In this document: piece after piece, positions 45,293 through 53,827 of the stretch
Numbering within the stretch: the stretch's first letter is position 1
Layout: each line of letters begins with the position of its first letter
Source of the DNA: Algibacter pacificus
GTDB taxonomy: Bacteria; Bacteroidota; Bacteroidia; Flavobacteriales; Flavobacteriaceae
NCBI RefSeq assembly: GCF_008033385.1
Contig: NZ_ML701731.1
Span: forward strand, 1 to 64,000
Direction of reading: 5' to 3'
Length of the DNA: 64,000 nt
Translations under genes and position numbers: made by a program
The notes under the pieces: model-generated
Database searches by the model: none
What the model was told of the DNA's origin: nothing
What the model saw: the letters and a program-made list of their open reading frames with translations, nothing else

Positions 45293-47773
45293 ATGTATAA
45301 AACTACTACATTAAATTTAATTTTTATACTCTTTTTTTTATCATATTATGGATTTGCCCAAGATGTTATTTCAGAAGGTAAAAATGTAAAAATGTCTTCT
45401 ATTAATGGGGCTAACGATGGGCATTACTGTGTTGATGGGAATGATGATTTCTTGACAAAAGAGGATGTTGAAGGTGTTACTTTTTACAGCCAAACTGTAG
45501 GAGGTCAATATCAATGGATTCAAATTGATTTGGAAAGTATTTATGATATTAGTAAAATTTCACTGTCTACAAAGGGTATTAAATTTGTAAACCCAAACTT
45601 CAATAACAACGGCCTTGTAGCTGTAATTAGTAATGATCCAAACTTTAAAGGTGTGTATAACCCTAAGGAAAGTTCTTCTGTAGGGTTGATTTCAAAAACA
45701 TTAAATGTTTCTAGTCCCATAGGAATAACCCCTATTAGTAACTTTTCAGGGCGATATTTACGTATTTGGGATACTTATATTGGCGGTGTAAACTTGACCG
45801 AAGTAACAGTATATGGAAAACTTAGTGATAAAGCCGTAACCAGTGCTATGAAATCGGGTAATAAGAATGAGGCTATTAGAATTTTAAACGAAAAAATTAG
45901 TGCAGGAGGTACAATCGATCAAGACCAGACGTTAAAAATGGCTATAGATCAAAAGAGTAGTGAGATGTTACAAACAATTTTAGGAAATAACCCTAAAGTG
46001 TCTAGTAGTGTTTTGGAATATGCTTTAACCTCTAATTACGATACAAATGTGGTATTGGAACTATTGTCTTCTGGTGATGTTAATGTAACATCTAAAACAG
46101 CATCCTTGGCCATAAGTAAAAAGGATTTGGACTTAGTAAAGAAAATGCTTAGTGAAAAATCATCCGCTTTTACAAGAATTCATTTAGACGAGGCTTTTAA
46201 AACCGACCAAATACAAATGGCCGAGGCCATACTATCCAAATCTAAAATGACACCGAGTGCAACGGCAATGAATGCCGCGGTAAAATCGGGAAATGTTATT
46301 TTGGTAAACGACTTAATTAATAAATATGGGGGCGCTCCAAAATCGAGTATGTTAACAGAGGCTATTCGAAATGAAAACCAAAATATGATAGCCTTATTTT
46401 TGCCTAAAGTAAAACCAGAAAGTGAAGCTTTTGTTTTGGCTGCTCAACAAAATGATGAAGATCTATACTCAAATTTATTGGACTTAAAAGGACTAACAGA
46501 TAATAGGTCTATAAATAAAGCCATTGATAACGAAAATTTAAGTATACTTAAAATGGGCCTAAAAAAGGGTGGTAAAGCAAAAGATGCTTTGGGATACGCT
46601 ATTTCCAAAGATAAATTAGAAATTATTGAATATTTAATATCTCGTGATGATGTTGATTTAAAACAAGCTATAGATTACTCGGTCTTAAAAAATAATTCAG
46701 ATTTACTAACTACAATTTTATACGATTATAATGGGGATGCAGATGATGCTTTGTCTGCGGCTATAACGGCTAAAAACAACGATTTAGCCTTTTTAGCTTT
46801 AGAAACCGATAAAACAAAACCTACAGTGTATTTAAAAGCAGCGGTAGAAACTGGAAATGATAACTTAGCTAAAAAAATAGTAGACCACGGTGGTGAACCA
46901 GCAGCAGGAATGCTTTCTGCAATAGCTAAAAATAATGGCGATTTAGTGATGTATTTTATTGATGCGGGAGCACCAGTTACAGATGCTGAACTTATAAAAA
47001 AGGCCGCGAATTCTAATTTAGAAATAACAAAAGTGTTGTTAGATTATGGAGCCGATCCTAATCACGGGATCGAATCTGCAACAAAAGCAAATCAATTGGA
47101 AATAGTTCAATTATTAATCGACGCAGGTGCCAATGTAAACTTAGGTATGCCAATAGCTATTCATATGAACTATACCGATATTGTTTTATTTTTAATCAAT
47201 AATGGTGCAGAATGCTCGAACTCAGAGTTTATAAAAACAAGTGCACAAAAAAATAATGTCAAAGTGGTTTCTGCTTTAATAGAAAATGGAGCTATGGCCC
47301 AAACAGGTCTTAATTCTGCAATTATTGGAAATAGTTTAGAGGTATTTAATTTATTGCTAGATAATAATGCGTTGCCTAACGGTAATAATTCTATGCTATT
47401 AGCATCAAAATATTCGGCTTTTAAAATAGTGCCTTTATTAGTTAATAGTGATGTAAATATGGAATATAAAGACGCAAATGGTTCATCATTTATTCATGTT
47501 TCTATAGCTAATGGAAATAGTTTAAACACAGTAATAGCCTTGCTTAAAGCCGGTGTTTCTCCAGATGCTCAAGATAATAAGGGTAATTCATTACTGCACG
47601 CTGCTGCCATTAAGGGAAAAACTTATATACCAACTATACAAGCACTCGCCAATGCAGGAGCCAATGTAAATGCGATAAATAATGAAGGCGAAACCCCGAG
47701 AAAAGCAGCAAAACACCAAGCTACTAAAACCGCCATAAAAAATTTAGGTGGAGAACGAAAAATTAAAAATTAA
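45293..47773 (+). CDS. Exported protein with F5/8C-like domain and ankyrin repeats
   Basis: 826 residues from the ATG at 45293, where a signal peptide begins (MYKTTTLNLIFILFF, cleavage near GFAQ). Residues about 30-180 look like a galactose-binding-like F5/8 type C domain: VDGNDDFLTKE, QWIQIDLESIYDISKISL and RYLRIWDTYIGG with LTEVTVYG. Residues about 180-826 are a long solenoid of ankyrin-type repeats, weak at first and canonical at the end (HVSIANGNSLNTVIALLKAG, LLHAAAIKGKTYIPTIQALA). It is 18 bp upstream of the cytolysin-like gene. Likely a secreted or periplasmic binding protein; ankyrin proteins next to toxins are often partners or immunity factors, which is only an analogy here. Confidence 0.8.
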   Translation: MYKTTTLNLIFILFFLSYYGFAQDVISEGKNVKMSSINGANDGHYCVDGNDDFLTKEDVEGVTFYSQTVGGQYQWIQIDLESIYDISKISLSTKGIKFVNPNFNNNGLVAVISNDPNFKGVYNPKESSSVGLISKTLNVSSPIGITPISNFSGRYLRIWDTYIGGVNLTEVTVYGKLSDKAVTSAMKSGNKNEAIRILNEKISAGGTIDQDQTLKMAIDQKSSEMLQTILGNNPKVSSSVLEYALTSNYDTNVVLELLSSGDVNVTSKTASLAISKKDLDLVKKMLSEKSSAFTRIHLDEAFKTDQIQMAEAILSKSKMTPSATAMNAAVKSGNVILVNDLINKYGGAPKSSMLTEAIRNENQNMIALFLPKVKPESEAFVLAAQQNDEDLYSNLLDLKGLTDNRSINKAIDNENLSILKMGLKKGGKAKDALGYAISKDKLEIIEYLISRDDVDLKQAIDYSVLKNNSDLLTTILYDYNGDADDALSAAITAKNNDLAFLALETDKTKPTVYLKAAVETGNDNLAKKIVDHGGEPAAGMLSAIAKNNGDLVMYFIDAGAPVTDAELIKKAANSNLEITKVLLDYGADPNHGIESATKANQLEIVQLLIDAGANVNLGMPIAIHMNYTDIVLFLINNGAECSNSEFIKTSAQKNNVKVVSALIENGAMAQTGLNSAIIGNSLEVFNLLLDNNALPNGNNSMLLASKYSAFKIVPLLVNSDVNMEYKDANGSSFIHVSIANGNSLNTVIALLKAGVSPDAQDNKGNSLLHAAAIKGKTYIPTIQALANAGANVNAINNEGETPRKAAKHQATKTAIKNLGGERKIKN

Positions 47774-47791
47774 AACGAAAATAAATTTTTT

Positions 47792-49768
47792 ATGAAAAGA
47801 TTACAGTGTTTTGTTATCCTATTATTGTTACTACCTTTTTTTGATGCATTAGCACAAGATGCAGAATATAAAGTTATGATTGATGCCGACCCTTTAATTA
47901 AACAATTACAAGGTAGAGATTTGCCAGGAGAGGCTCAAGTAAGGGTTGTGCTTACAGGAAAGAATGGCGAGGTTATTGGTGGAAAATTAGCGTCATCTAT
48001 TATACCTTCTATTACTATTGATGAAGAAGATGACATTGGTAAAGTTATTGGTGTAGAAATTACCTTAAACGGTATTGGGTGGACTAAATCGGTAACCATA
48101 AGAAATGTAAAGGTTAAAAAATATGTTGGAGATGTTTCTAAAACGTATAATTTTCCTTGTGGTTGTCCCTTAACTCAAGGTAATCAATCGGTGTATATGG
48201 ATGCCGGTGGTGCGTTAGAATTTACTGCCGATGCTGAAGCCATAAGGACAGAGGAGTTGGAAAATTTTGAATTTGATGGTGAATTTTCTAGTGACGATGT
48301 AAATGCCGGCTCCTTTACAATAAGTAAAAGAGTAATACCTACGAAAGCAACAAAACGTGGTGTTGCAAAAAAAGAAAAGGTATCCAAAACAAGAATATGT
48401 ACAACACAAGAGTATGTGGCAAGTGCTTCTTTTGATGTTAACTTTTTAACTAATCCAACACAAAATGCTATTTATCCAGGAGCTTTAATTTATGCTGAAG
48501 ATTTAGCAGATGGTTCATATAATAATATCAAATCAGGTAAAGATAGAGCTCCTTTAGATATTTCTACAAGTAGTGCTGTTATAGGTATTCCTGCCATGCA
48601 CGTTGAAAACCCTTCGCTTAGTAAAATTAGAACAGCCATGAATGATATAATGATAAATCAGCAACGTGGTGCTTTGGATGTGCAAGCAAATTTTGAGATT
48701 TTAGAAGTAGATAGTAAAGAAGAACTTAGTATTGCATTAGGCGGACATTTCGAAAATAAATCGGTTACGGCTAATGTGAGTTTTGATTACGCTACAAATT
48801 CAGAAAAAACGTTGAAAGTCGTCAAGTTTGCGCAAATATATTACACCATGGATATCGATCAACCTAGTAGCCCAGAAGATGTATTTACTAATCCTAAAGA
48901 TGCTATAGAGGTTCTAAATAGTGGTAAAACCCCATTATATGTGTCGCAAGTAACTTATGGTAGAATTGCATATTTCTTTATGGAAACCACCTTTGATAGC
49001 GAGGATATTGCAGCTCATGTAGATGGAGAGTATAGAGGCGCTTTTACAGCTGGAGGTGAAGCCGATTTTGGGAGTTCAGTAGAAAAAGGAGAAACCAAAA
49101 TAAGTGCTTTAATAGTTGGTGGAGATGGAGATGGTGGTATTACTGCTGTTAACGGTTATGATGGATTTAAAGAAATGTTAGAAACAGGTGGGCAGTTAAA
49201 CGAAAAATCTTTAGGGGTACCTGTGTCCTATACGTTAAGGTTTTTATCGGATAACACGATTGCTAGAACAAATTTGGCAACAAGTTATACAAAACGAACC
49301 TGTAGAGAGGTAAATGACCCAATGCAAGATCTAAGTTTAACGGTACACAAGATAACCTCAGATGGCGACTATGATATGCATGGCACCTTTCAAGCTGTAA
49401 TATCTACAGCTCAAAATCTTGCTGGTCCCACAACTAAAACGCTCACAAATATTAAACTTTTCGAAGATAGTAACCCAGGGAAAATGGGGGACGATAAAAA
49501 AGCCGATGTCAACAAAACATCATTACCAATTAAAATTGACTCTAGAAAGATTAACGACTATTACGTACAAGTTTACTTTTATGTAAAGGAGCATGACCCC
49601 TATGTTTTTAATGAAAGTGATAGCAATTCTGAGACTAAAATGGTAAGGTTAAAAGATGTTTTAGCGGTAGATAAGCAGGCTGCAGCAACAGAATCTGCAA
49701 GAAATATTATTTCTGTTATTGTCGATCAGCATACGTATCATCTCCAGTATAGTATAATTATGGAATAA
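47792..49768 (+). CDS. Cholesterol-dependent-cytolysin-like pore-forming protein
   Basis: 658 residues with a signal peptide (cleavage near ALAQDAEY). Residues about 225-505 follow the thiol-activated cytolysin fold: NAIYPGALIYAEDL, VKFAQIYYTMDID (Gln348 area), VYVS-like PLYVSQVTYGRIAYFFMETT (Tyr389), ALIVGGDGDGG (443) and GVPVSYTLRFLSDNTIARTN (475). These line up with pneumolysin segments as I recall them (FKQIYYTVSVD, YISSVAYGR, LETTSKS). The C-terminal 150 residues lack the Trp-rich undecapeptide ECTGLAWEWWR of classical members, and about 190 extra residues precede the core. It resembles CDC-like proteins reported from Bacteroidetes. It probably forms large oligomeric pores in a target membrane of unknown kind. 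Confidence 0.85.
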   Translation: MKRLQCFVILLLLLPFFDALAQDAEYKVMIDADPLIKQLQGRDLPGEAQVRVVLTGKNGEVIGGKLASSIIPSITIDEEDDIGKVIGVEITLNGIGWTKSVTIRNVKVKKYVGDVSKTYNFPCGCPLTQGNQSVYMDAGGALEFTADAEAIRTEELENFEFDGEFSSDDVNAGSFTISKRVIPTKATKRGVAKKEKVSKTRICTTQEYVASASFDVNFLTNPTQNAIYPGALIYAEDLADGSYNNIKSGKDRAPLDISTSSAVIGIPAMHVENPSLSKIRTAMNDIMINQQRGALDVQANFEILEVDSKEELSIALGGHFENKSVTANVSFDYATNSEKTLKVVKFAQIYYTMDIDQPSSPEDVFTNPKDAIEVLNSGKTPLYVSQVTYGRIAYFFMETTFDSEDIAAHVDGEYRGAFTAGGEADFGSSVEKGETKISALIVGGDGDGGITAVNGYDGFKEMLETGGQLNEKSLGVPVSYTLRFLSDNTIARTNLATSYTKRTCREVNDPMQDLSLTVHKITSDGDYDMHGTFQAVISTAQNLAGPTTKTLTNIKLFEDSNPGKMGDDKKADVNKTSLPIKIDSRKINDYYVQVYFYVKEHDPYVFNESDSNSETKMVRLKDVLAVDKQAAATESARNIISVIVDQHTYHLQYSIIME

Positions 49769-49778
49769 TAAAAAGAAC

Positions 49779-52331
49779 ATGAAACACTTTAAATTTAAAA
49801 CAATCATCTTTTTATGCATTTCTGTTCATTTTCTTTCTTTTGGTCAAGCACAAAGTAAATTAGCTTTAAAAGCTAGAGCTTTAATAGGGAAAAATGATGC
49901 TGTGTCAAAAAAAATTAACACGCTTGTAGCTTGGGATGCCGTTAAATATTGTGCAAAACAAGCCGGAGTAATCTCTCAAAGTAAATCTAATAAGTTAATT
50001 TCAGAAGATATTATTAATGCTGGAGATGCTAAAGTACAATCGCATACTCGAATACCAAAAGGCTACATCATTGGTTTTTTCGATAATGGTGTGTTATTGC
50101 ATACTATGATATCTACTGGGAATGGTAAAGCTGTTGGTGTTAACAATAAAAAAGCAATTGGTGTTGGGGTAAATGGTAAGTGGGAAGAAATTACTTTACA
50201 GCAATTACAATTCAATCCAAAGACTTCAGTTTTCTTATTAAATGGGAAAAAAGTATTGATGGTTGAAAAACCGGGAAGTCAAATTTCAAATGTTTATTAT
50301 TACAAAAATAGACCTAAGAAAATGATTAATACTCAAAATAATGGTGTAGTAGAGGTAACAGATGAGATACAGGGAATTAGAAATGAAAAGAATATAAAAT
50401 ATCAAAATTTAGCTGCGGCTAAATGGTCTAAACGTCATGGATATCATCCAGATATTGAGTTTGAAAAGTATAAACAGCAATTTCCTGAATTTAAGAATTG
50501 GCAGCAATATGCAGCCAAAGCAAACAGTATGCTAACAACTATAATAGGGGCTAATGGTAAACCTGAGTATATAAATAAAAACTATATTATCAAGCGTTAT
50601 CATGACACCTATTTTTTTGTAAAAAGCGATTTGGTCATGCTGGTTTTAGATGAAAATAATAAGCCTTTAACTATGCAAAAGGTGAAAAGTTTGCAAGCAT
50701 TTGAGAAAATATTCGAAAGTCAAATTAAATGGGATAATTATTCTGGGTTAAAAAATGCCATAAAAAATGCGAAACTAGAGTTTCAGCAACATAAAGGAGA
50801 TTTTAAATTTAAATTATGGAATGAGTATGCTTACTACGCTCAAAGTTTAATAGACAACATTGTTGAAAAATCGAGTTTTGATAGTGCTATAAAAACAAAA
50901 CGTGTCATGGGCGATCTTTTATATTTCAATACCAAAACAGGTGTTTTTATTGCGGCAAACAAAAATAATTATATTCTAACCATGCTTAAACCAGTAAATG
51001 GAATTGCGCACTATAATTCTTTTAAGGCAACAAAGCCAACAAAGAATAATAACTATGATTCGGTTACAGATGTACTGAATGCTGGCGCAAATGAATACGA
51101 ATCAATAGATGCCGTTTTAGGTGGCGAACATTTAGCATGGACTAAAATAGAGGGTACTTCGGCACAGCAAGAATATGCAAAAAACAAAAATGACTTTCCA
51201 GAAATAAAATCATGGGAAGATTATGCAGAATTAGCTAACACCATGCGTGAAACTAAAAAAGTAGGCGCTAAAACAACATTTAAGAATATTAGGTTAAAAG
51301 TGCAATTGTACGGTAATTATGCTTATTTATTCGATCCGGTAAAGAAAGAGATGGTTATCCTTGATAAAGATCGCCTTCCTGTGACTTTACAGCGCATTGA
51401 AAGTATAGTAGATTTTAATGAGTTTGTTAAAACCAAGGTTAAATGGGATCCTTACTTAGATAAAAAAGACCCCATATTAAATGCTAAAGACGAGTTTAAT
51501 CGTTATAAATCCGATTTTAAATTTAAGCTTTGGCAGGACTATGCTTATCATGCTCAGGATCTCATTGACAATATAGTTGAAAAAGCTAAAAATGATAATA
51601 ATATATTAGCACAAAGAAATTGGAAAGGTCACCTTGTTTACTACAATAAAAGTACAGATGTTTTTATTGCAGCAAATCAAAATAATAATATTATTACAAT
51701 GCATAAACCTATTGGGCTCGAAGGCGTGGCATATTATAATTATTATTCGGCTAAAATTCCACCAACAACAGTACGTTTGGATCGAGCTGCTCTAGAAAAA
51801 GCTTGGTTTGAAGCTCAAGCCGCTTATGCCAAAATACCAGAGGGCGTGTATACTAAGCCTGGTGAAAATATAATAGAATCCAATTATGATGATAGTAATA
51901 CGGCTATTGGAGCACATACTTCAGAATACGATACCGTAGATCCAAGTTTAATGAGGGACGTTGACCAAGAAAACCACGTTGCTGTGGATACACAAGAAAA
52001 TCCATCATTATATACTGAAAGCATAAAAAGTAAACCAACTACGGCTTGGGCTAAAAAAGGAAATTTGCCTGGAGTACGGGTAGCAAGTTTGGCTTATAGA
52101 GACCACAAAAAGGAGTTTAAAAATAATATTTCTATAGTTGAGTATATCAGTTTGGCACATCATTTTAACACGAATACACCCAATGATGCGGAAATTAAAC
52201 AACTACAAAATGGTGATAAAGCCATTTATCATGAATTTTCAAATTTACTAGGTGTTTATGATTTTGAAGGGTTACCAAAAATGTTTTATAAACCACTCAA
52301 CAGAAGAGCTGCTTTTGATGAATTGAATTAA
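49779..52331 (+). CDS. Exported protein of papain-like N-domain plus five repeat modules
   Basis: 850 residues, signal peptide near FGQAQS; no named family recognised. Residues about 45-125 (VAWDAVKYCAKQAG, IPKGYIIGFFDNG, LLHTMISTGNGKAVG) resemble an NlpC/P60-like papain fold with His108, but Ala51 stands before the Trp where such domains carry the catalytic Cys. Five modules of 75-90 residues follow at about 228-304, 332-417, 462-541, 569-657 and 769-848. Their pattern is an acidic/basic helix (YKQQFPEFKNWQQYA, YRDHKKEFKN), a helix with YAxxA, then strands ending in TMxKP or FYKPL. This resembles RNase toxin modules of polymorphic toxins. It follows the cytolysin-like gene by 10 bp. Confidence 0.65.
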   Translation: MKHFKFKTIIFLCISVHFLSFGQAQSKLALKARALIGKNDAVSKKINTLVAWDAVKYCAKQAGVISQSKSNKLISEDIINAGDAKVQSHTRIPKGYIIGFFDNGVLLHTMISTGNGKAVGVNNKKAIGVGVNGKWEEITLQQLQFNPKTSVFLLNGKKVLMVEKPGSQISNVYYYKNRPKKMINTQNNGVVEVTDEIQGIRNEKNIKYQNLAAAKWSKRHGYHPDIEFEKYKQQFPEFKNWQQYAAKANSMLTTIIGANGKPEYINKNYIIKRYHDTYFFVKSDLVMLVLDENNKPLTMQKVKSLQAFEKIFESQIKWDNYSGLKNAIKNAKLEFQQHKGDFKFKLWNEYAYYAQSLIDNIVEKSSFDSAIKTKRVMGDLLYFNTKTGVFIAANKNNYILTMLKPVNGIAHYNSFKATKPTKNNNYDSVTDVLNAGANEYESIDAVLGGEHLAWTKIEGTSAQQEYAKNKNDFPEIKSWEDYAELANTMRETKKVGAKTTFKNIRLKVQLYGNYAYLFDPVKKEMVILDKDRLPVTLQRIESIVDFNEFVKTKVKWDPYLDKKDPILNAKDEFNRYKSDFKFKLWQDYAYHAQDLIDNIVEKAKNDNNILAQRNWKGHLVYYNKSTDVFIAANQNNNIITMHKPIGLEGVAYYNYYSAKIPPTTVRLDRAALEKAWFEAQAAYAKIPEGVYTKPGENIIESNYDDSNTAIGAHTSEYDTVDPSLMRDVDQENHVAVDTQENPSLYTESIKSKPTTAWAKKGNLPGVRVASLAYRDHKKEFKNNISIVEYISLAHHFNTNTPNDAEIKQLQNGDKAIYHEFSNLLGVYDFEGLPKMFYKPLNRRAAFDELN

Positions 52332-52402
52332 TTGTATGTCGTTTTTAGGAGATAAGCTTAATAAACTCTAAGAATGAAAACCTAAATTCATAAATCATTA
52401 CG

Positions 52403-52410
52403 TATCTTTG
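52403..52410 (+). promoter_or_regulatory. Promoter -7 element of rimO
   Basis: TATCTTTG matches TAnnTTTG and is followed by CACAC, 18 bp before the ATG at 52428. It shows rimO is transcribed separately from the upstream three-gene operon. No clean -33 TTG is seen. Confidence 0.6.
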
Positions 52411-52427
52411 CACACTTAATTTTTGGT

Positions 52428-53732
52428 ATGAGAACGAAAACACTTAAAAAGAACAAAATCAATGTTGTAACGCTTGGCTGTAGTAAAAATGTTTACGATA
52501 GTGAAGTATTAATGGGGCAGCTTAAGGCTAGCGGGAAGGATGTTGTTCATGAAGAAAAAGGTAATATTGTGGTAATCAACACTTGTGGATTTATCAATAA
52601 TGCTAAGGAAGAAAGTGTAAATACTATTCTGGAATATGTTCAGAAAAAACAAGACGGTGATGTGGATAAAGTTTTTGTTACCGGGTGTTTAAGTGAACGT
52701 TATAAGCCAGATTTAGTAAAGGAAATCCCGAATGTGGATGAGTATTTTGGAACCACGGAGTTACCAGGATTATTAAAAGCTTTGGGAGCCGATTATAAAC
52801 ATGAACTCATAGGTGAGCGTTTAACAACCACACCTAAAAATTATGCGTATTTAAAAATTGCAGAAGGATGCGACAGACCTTGTAGTTTTTGTGCAATCCC
52901 GTTAATGCGTGGAAAACACAAAAGTACGCCTATTGAAGATTTAGTAACTGAAGCAGAAAAATTAGCAGCTAATGGTGTTAAAGAATTAATTCTTATTGCT
53001 CAAGATTTAACCTATTACGGACTAGATATTTATAAAAAAAGAAACTTAGCCGAACTTTTAGAAGCTTTGGTAAAAGTAGATGGCATCGATTGGATTCGTT
53101 TACATTATGCATTCCCAACAGGGTTCCCGTTAGATGTGCTTGATGTTATGAAACGGGAACCTAAAGTTTGTAATTATTTAGATATTCCGTTGCAGCATAT
53201 ATCCGATTCACTTTTAAAAAGTATGCGTCGTGGTACCACTAAAACGAAAACTACTAAATTGATTCATCAGTTTAGAGAGGCTGTTCCAGAAATGACCATT
53301 AGAACCACTTTAATTGTCGGTTACCCGGGTGAAACGGAAGAGAATTTTCAGGAATTAAAACAATGGGTTAGCGATATGCGTTTTGAGCGTTTAGGTTGTT
53401 TTACATATTCTCATGAAGAAAATACACATGCTTATACGTTGGAGGATGATGTTCCCGAAGAAGTGAAAATAGACAGAGCGAATCAGATTATGGAAATTCA
53501 ATCTCAAATTTCATGGGAATTGAATCAGCATAAAATAGGGCAGGAATTTAAAGTGGTTATCGATAGAAAAGAAGGAAACTACTTTGTGGGGCGTACCGAG
53601 TTTGATTCTCCAGATGTGGATAACGAGGTATTAATTGATGCTTCAAAATGTTATTTAAAAACAGGGGAATTCACGACAATAAAAGTTACAGAAGCAGAAG
53701 ATTTCGATTTATACGGCGAAGTGGTTTCTTAA
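52428..53732 (+). CDS. rimO: Ribosomal protein S12 methylthiotransferase RimO
   Basis: 434 residues. The UPF0004 domain has VVTLGCSKNVYDSEVLMG (Cys18), VINTCGFI and VTGCLSERY, holding the auxiliary 4Fe-4S cluster. The radical-SAM domain has Cys148, Cys152 and Cys155 in GCDRPCSFCAIPLMRG. A TRAM domain lies at the C-terminus (about 365-434). The sequence LGCSKNVYDSE and AIPLMRGKHKS favour RimO over MiaB. It methylthiolates an Asp of ribosomal protein S12. It ends 30 bp before a strong hairpin. Confidence 0.96.
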   Translation: MRTKTLKKNKINVVTLGCSKNVYDSEVLMGQLKASGKDVVHEEKGNIVVINTCGFINNAKEESVNTILEYVQKKQDGDVDKVFVTGCLSERYKPDLVKEIPNVDEYFGTTELPGLLKALGADYKHELIGERLTTTPKNYAYLKIAEGCDRPCSFCAIPLMRGKHKSTPIEDLVTEAEKLAANGVKELILIAQDLTYYGLDIYKKRNLAELLEALVKVDGIDWIRLHYAFPTGFPLDVLDVMKREPKVCNYLDIPLQHISDSLLKSMRRGTTKTKTTKLIHQFREAVPEMTIRTTLIVGYPGETEENFQELKQWVSDMRFERLGCFTYSHEENTHAYTLEDDVPEEVKIDRANQIMEIQSQISWELNQHKIGQEFKVVIDRKEGNYFVGRTEFDSPDVDNEVLIDASKCYLKTGEFTTIKVTEAEDFDLYGEVVS

Positions 53733-53762
53733 ATCAAGTATAGCAAAGCAAATATTGTTTAT

Positions 53763-53802
53763 AAAAAAGGTTTGAATACATTTAATATTCAAACCTTTTT
53801 TA
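53763..53802. terminator. Bidirectional terminator between rimO and the T9SS cargo gene
   Basis: AAAAAAGGTTTGAATA pairs perfectly with TATTCAAACCTTTTTT around a 7-nt loop. The A-run and T-run on both sides let it serve the two converging genes. Confidence 0.92.
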
Positions 53803-53827
53803 TGTTATTCTTTTTCAGTAGTATTGC

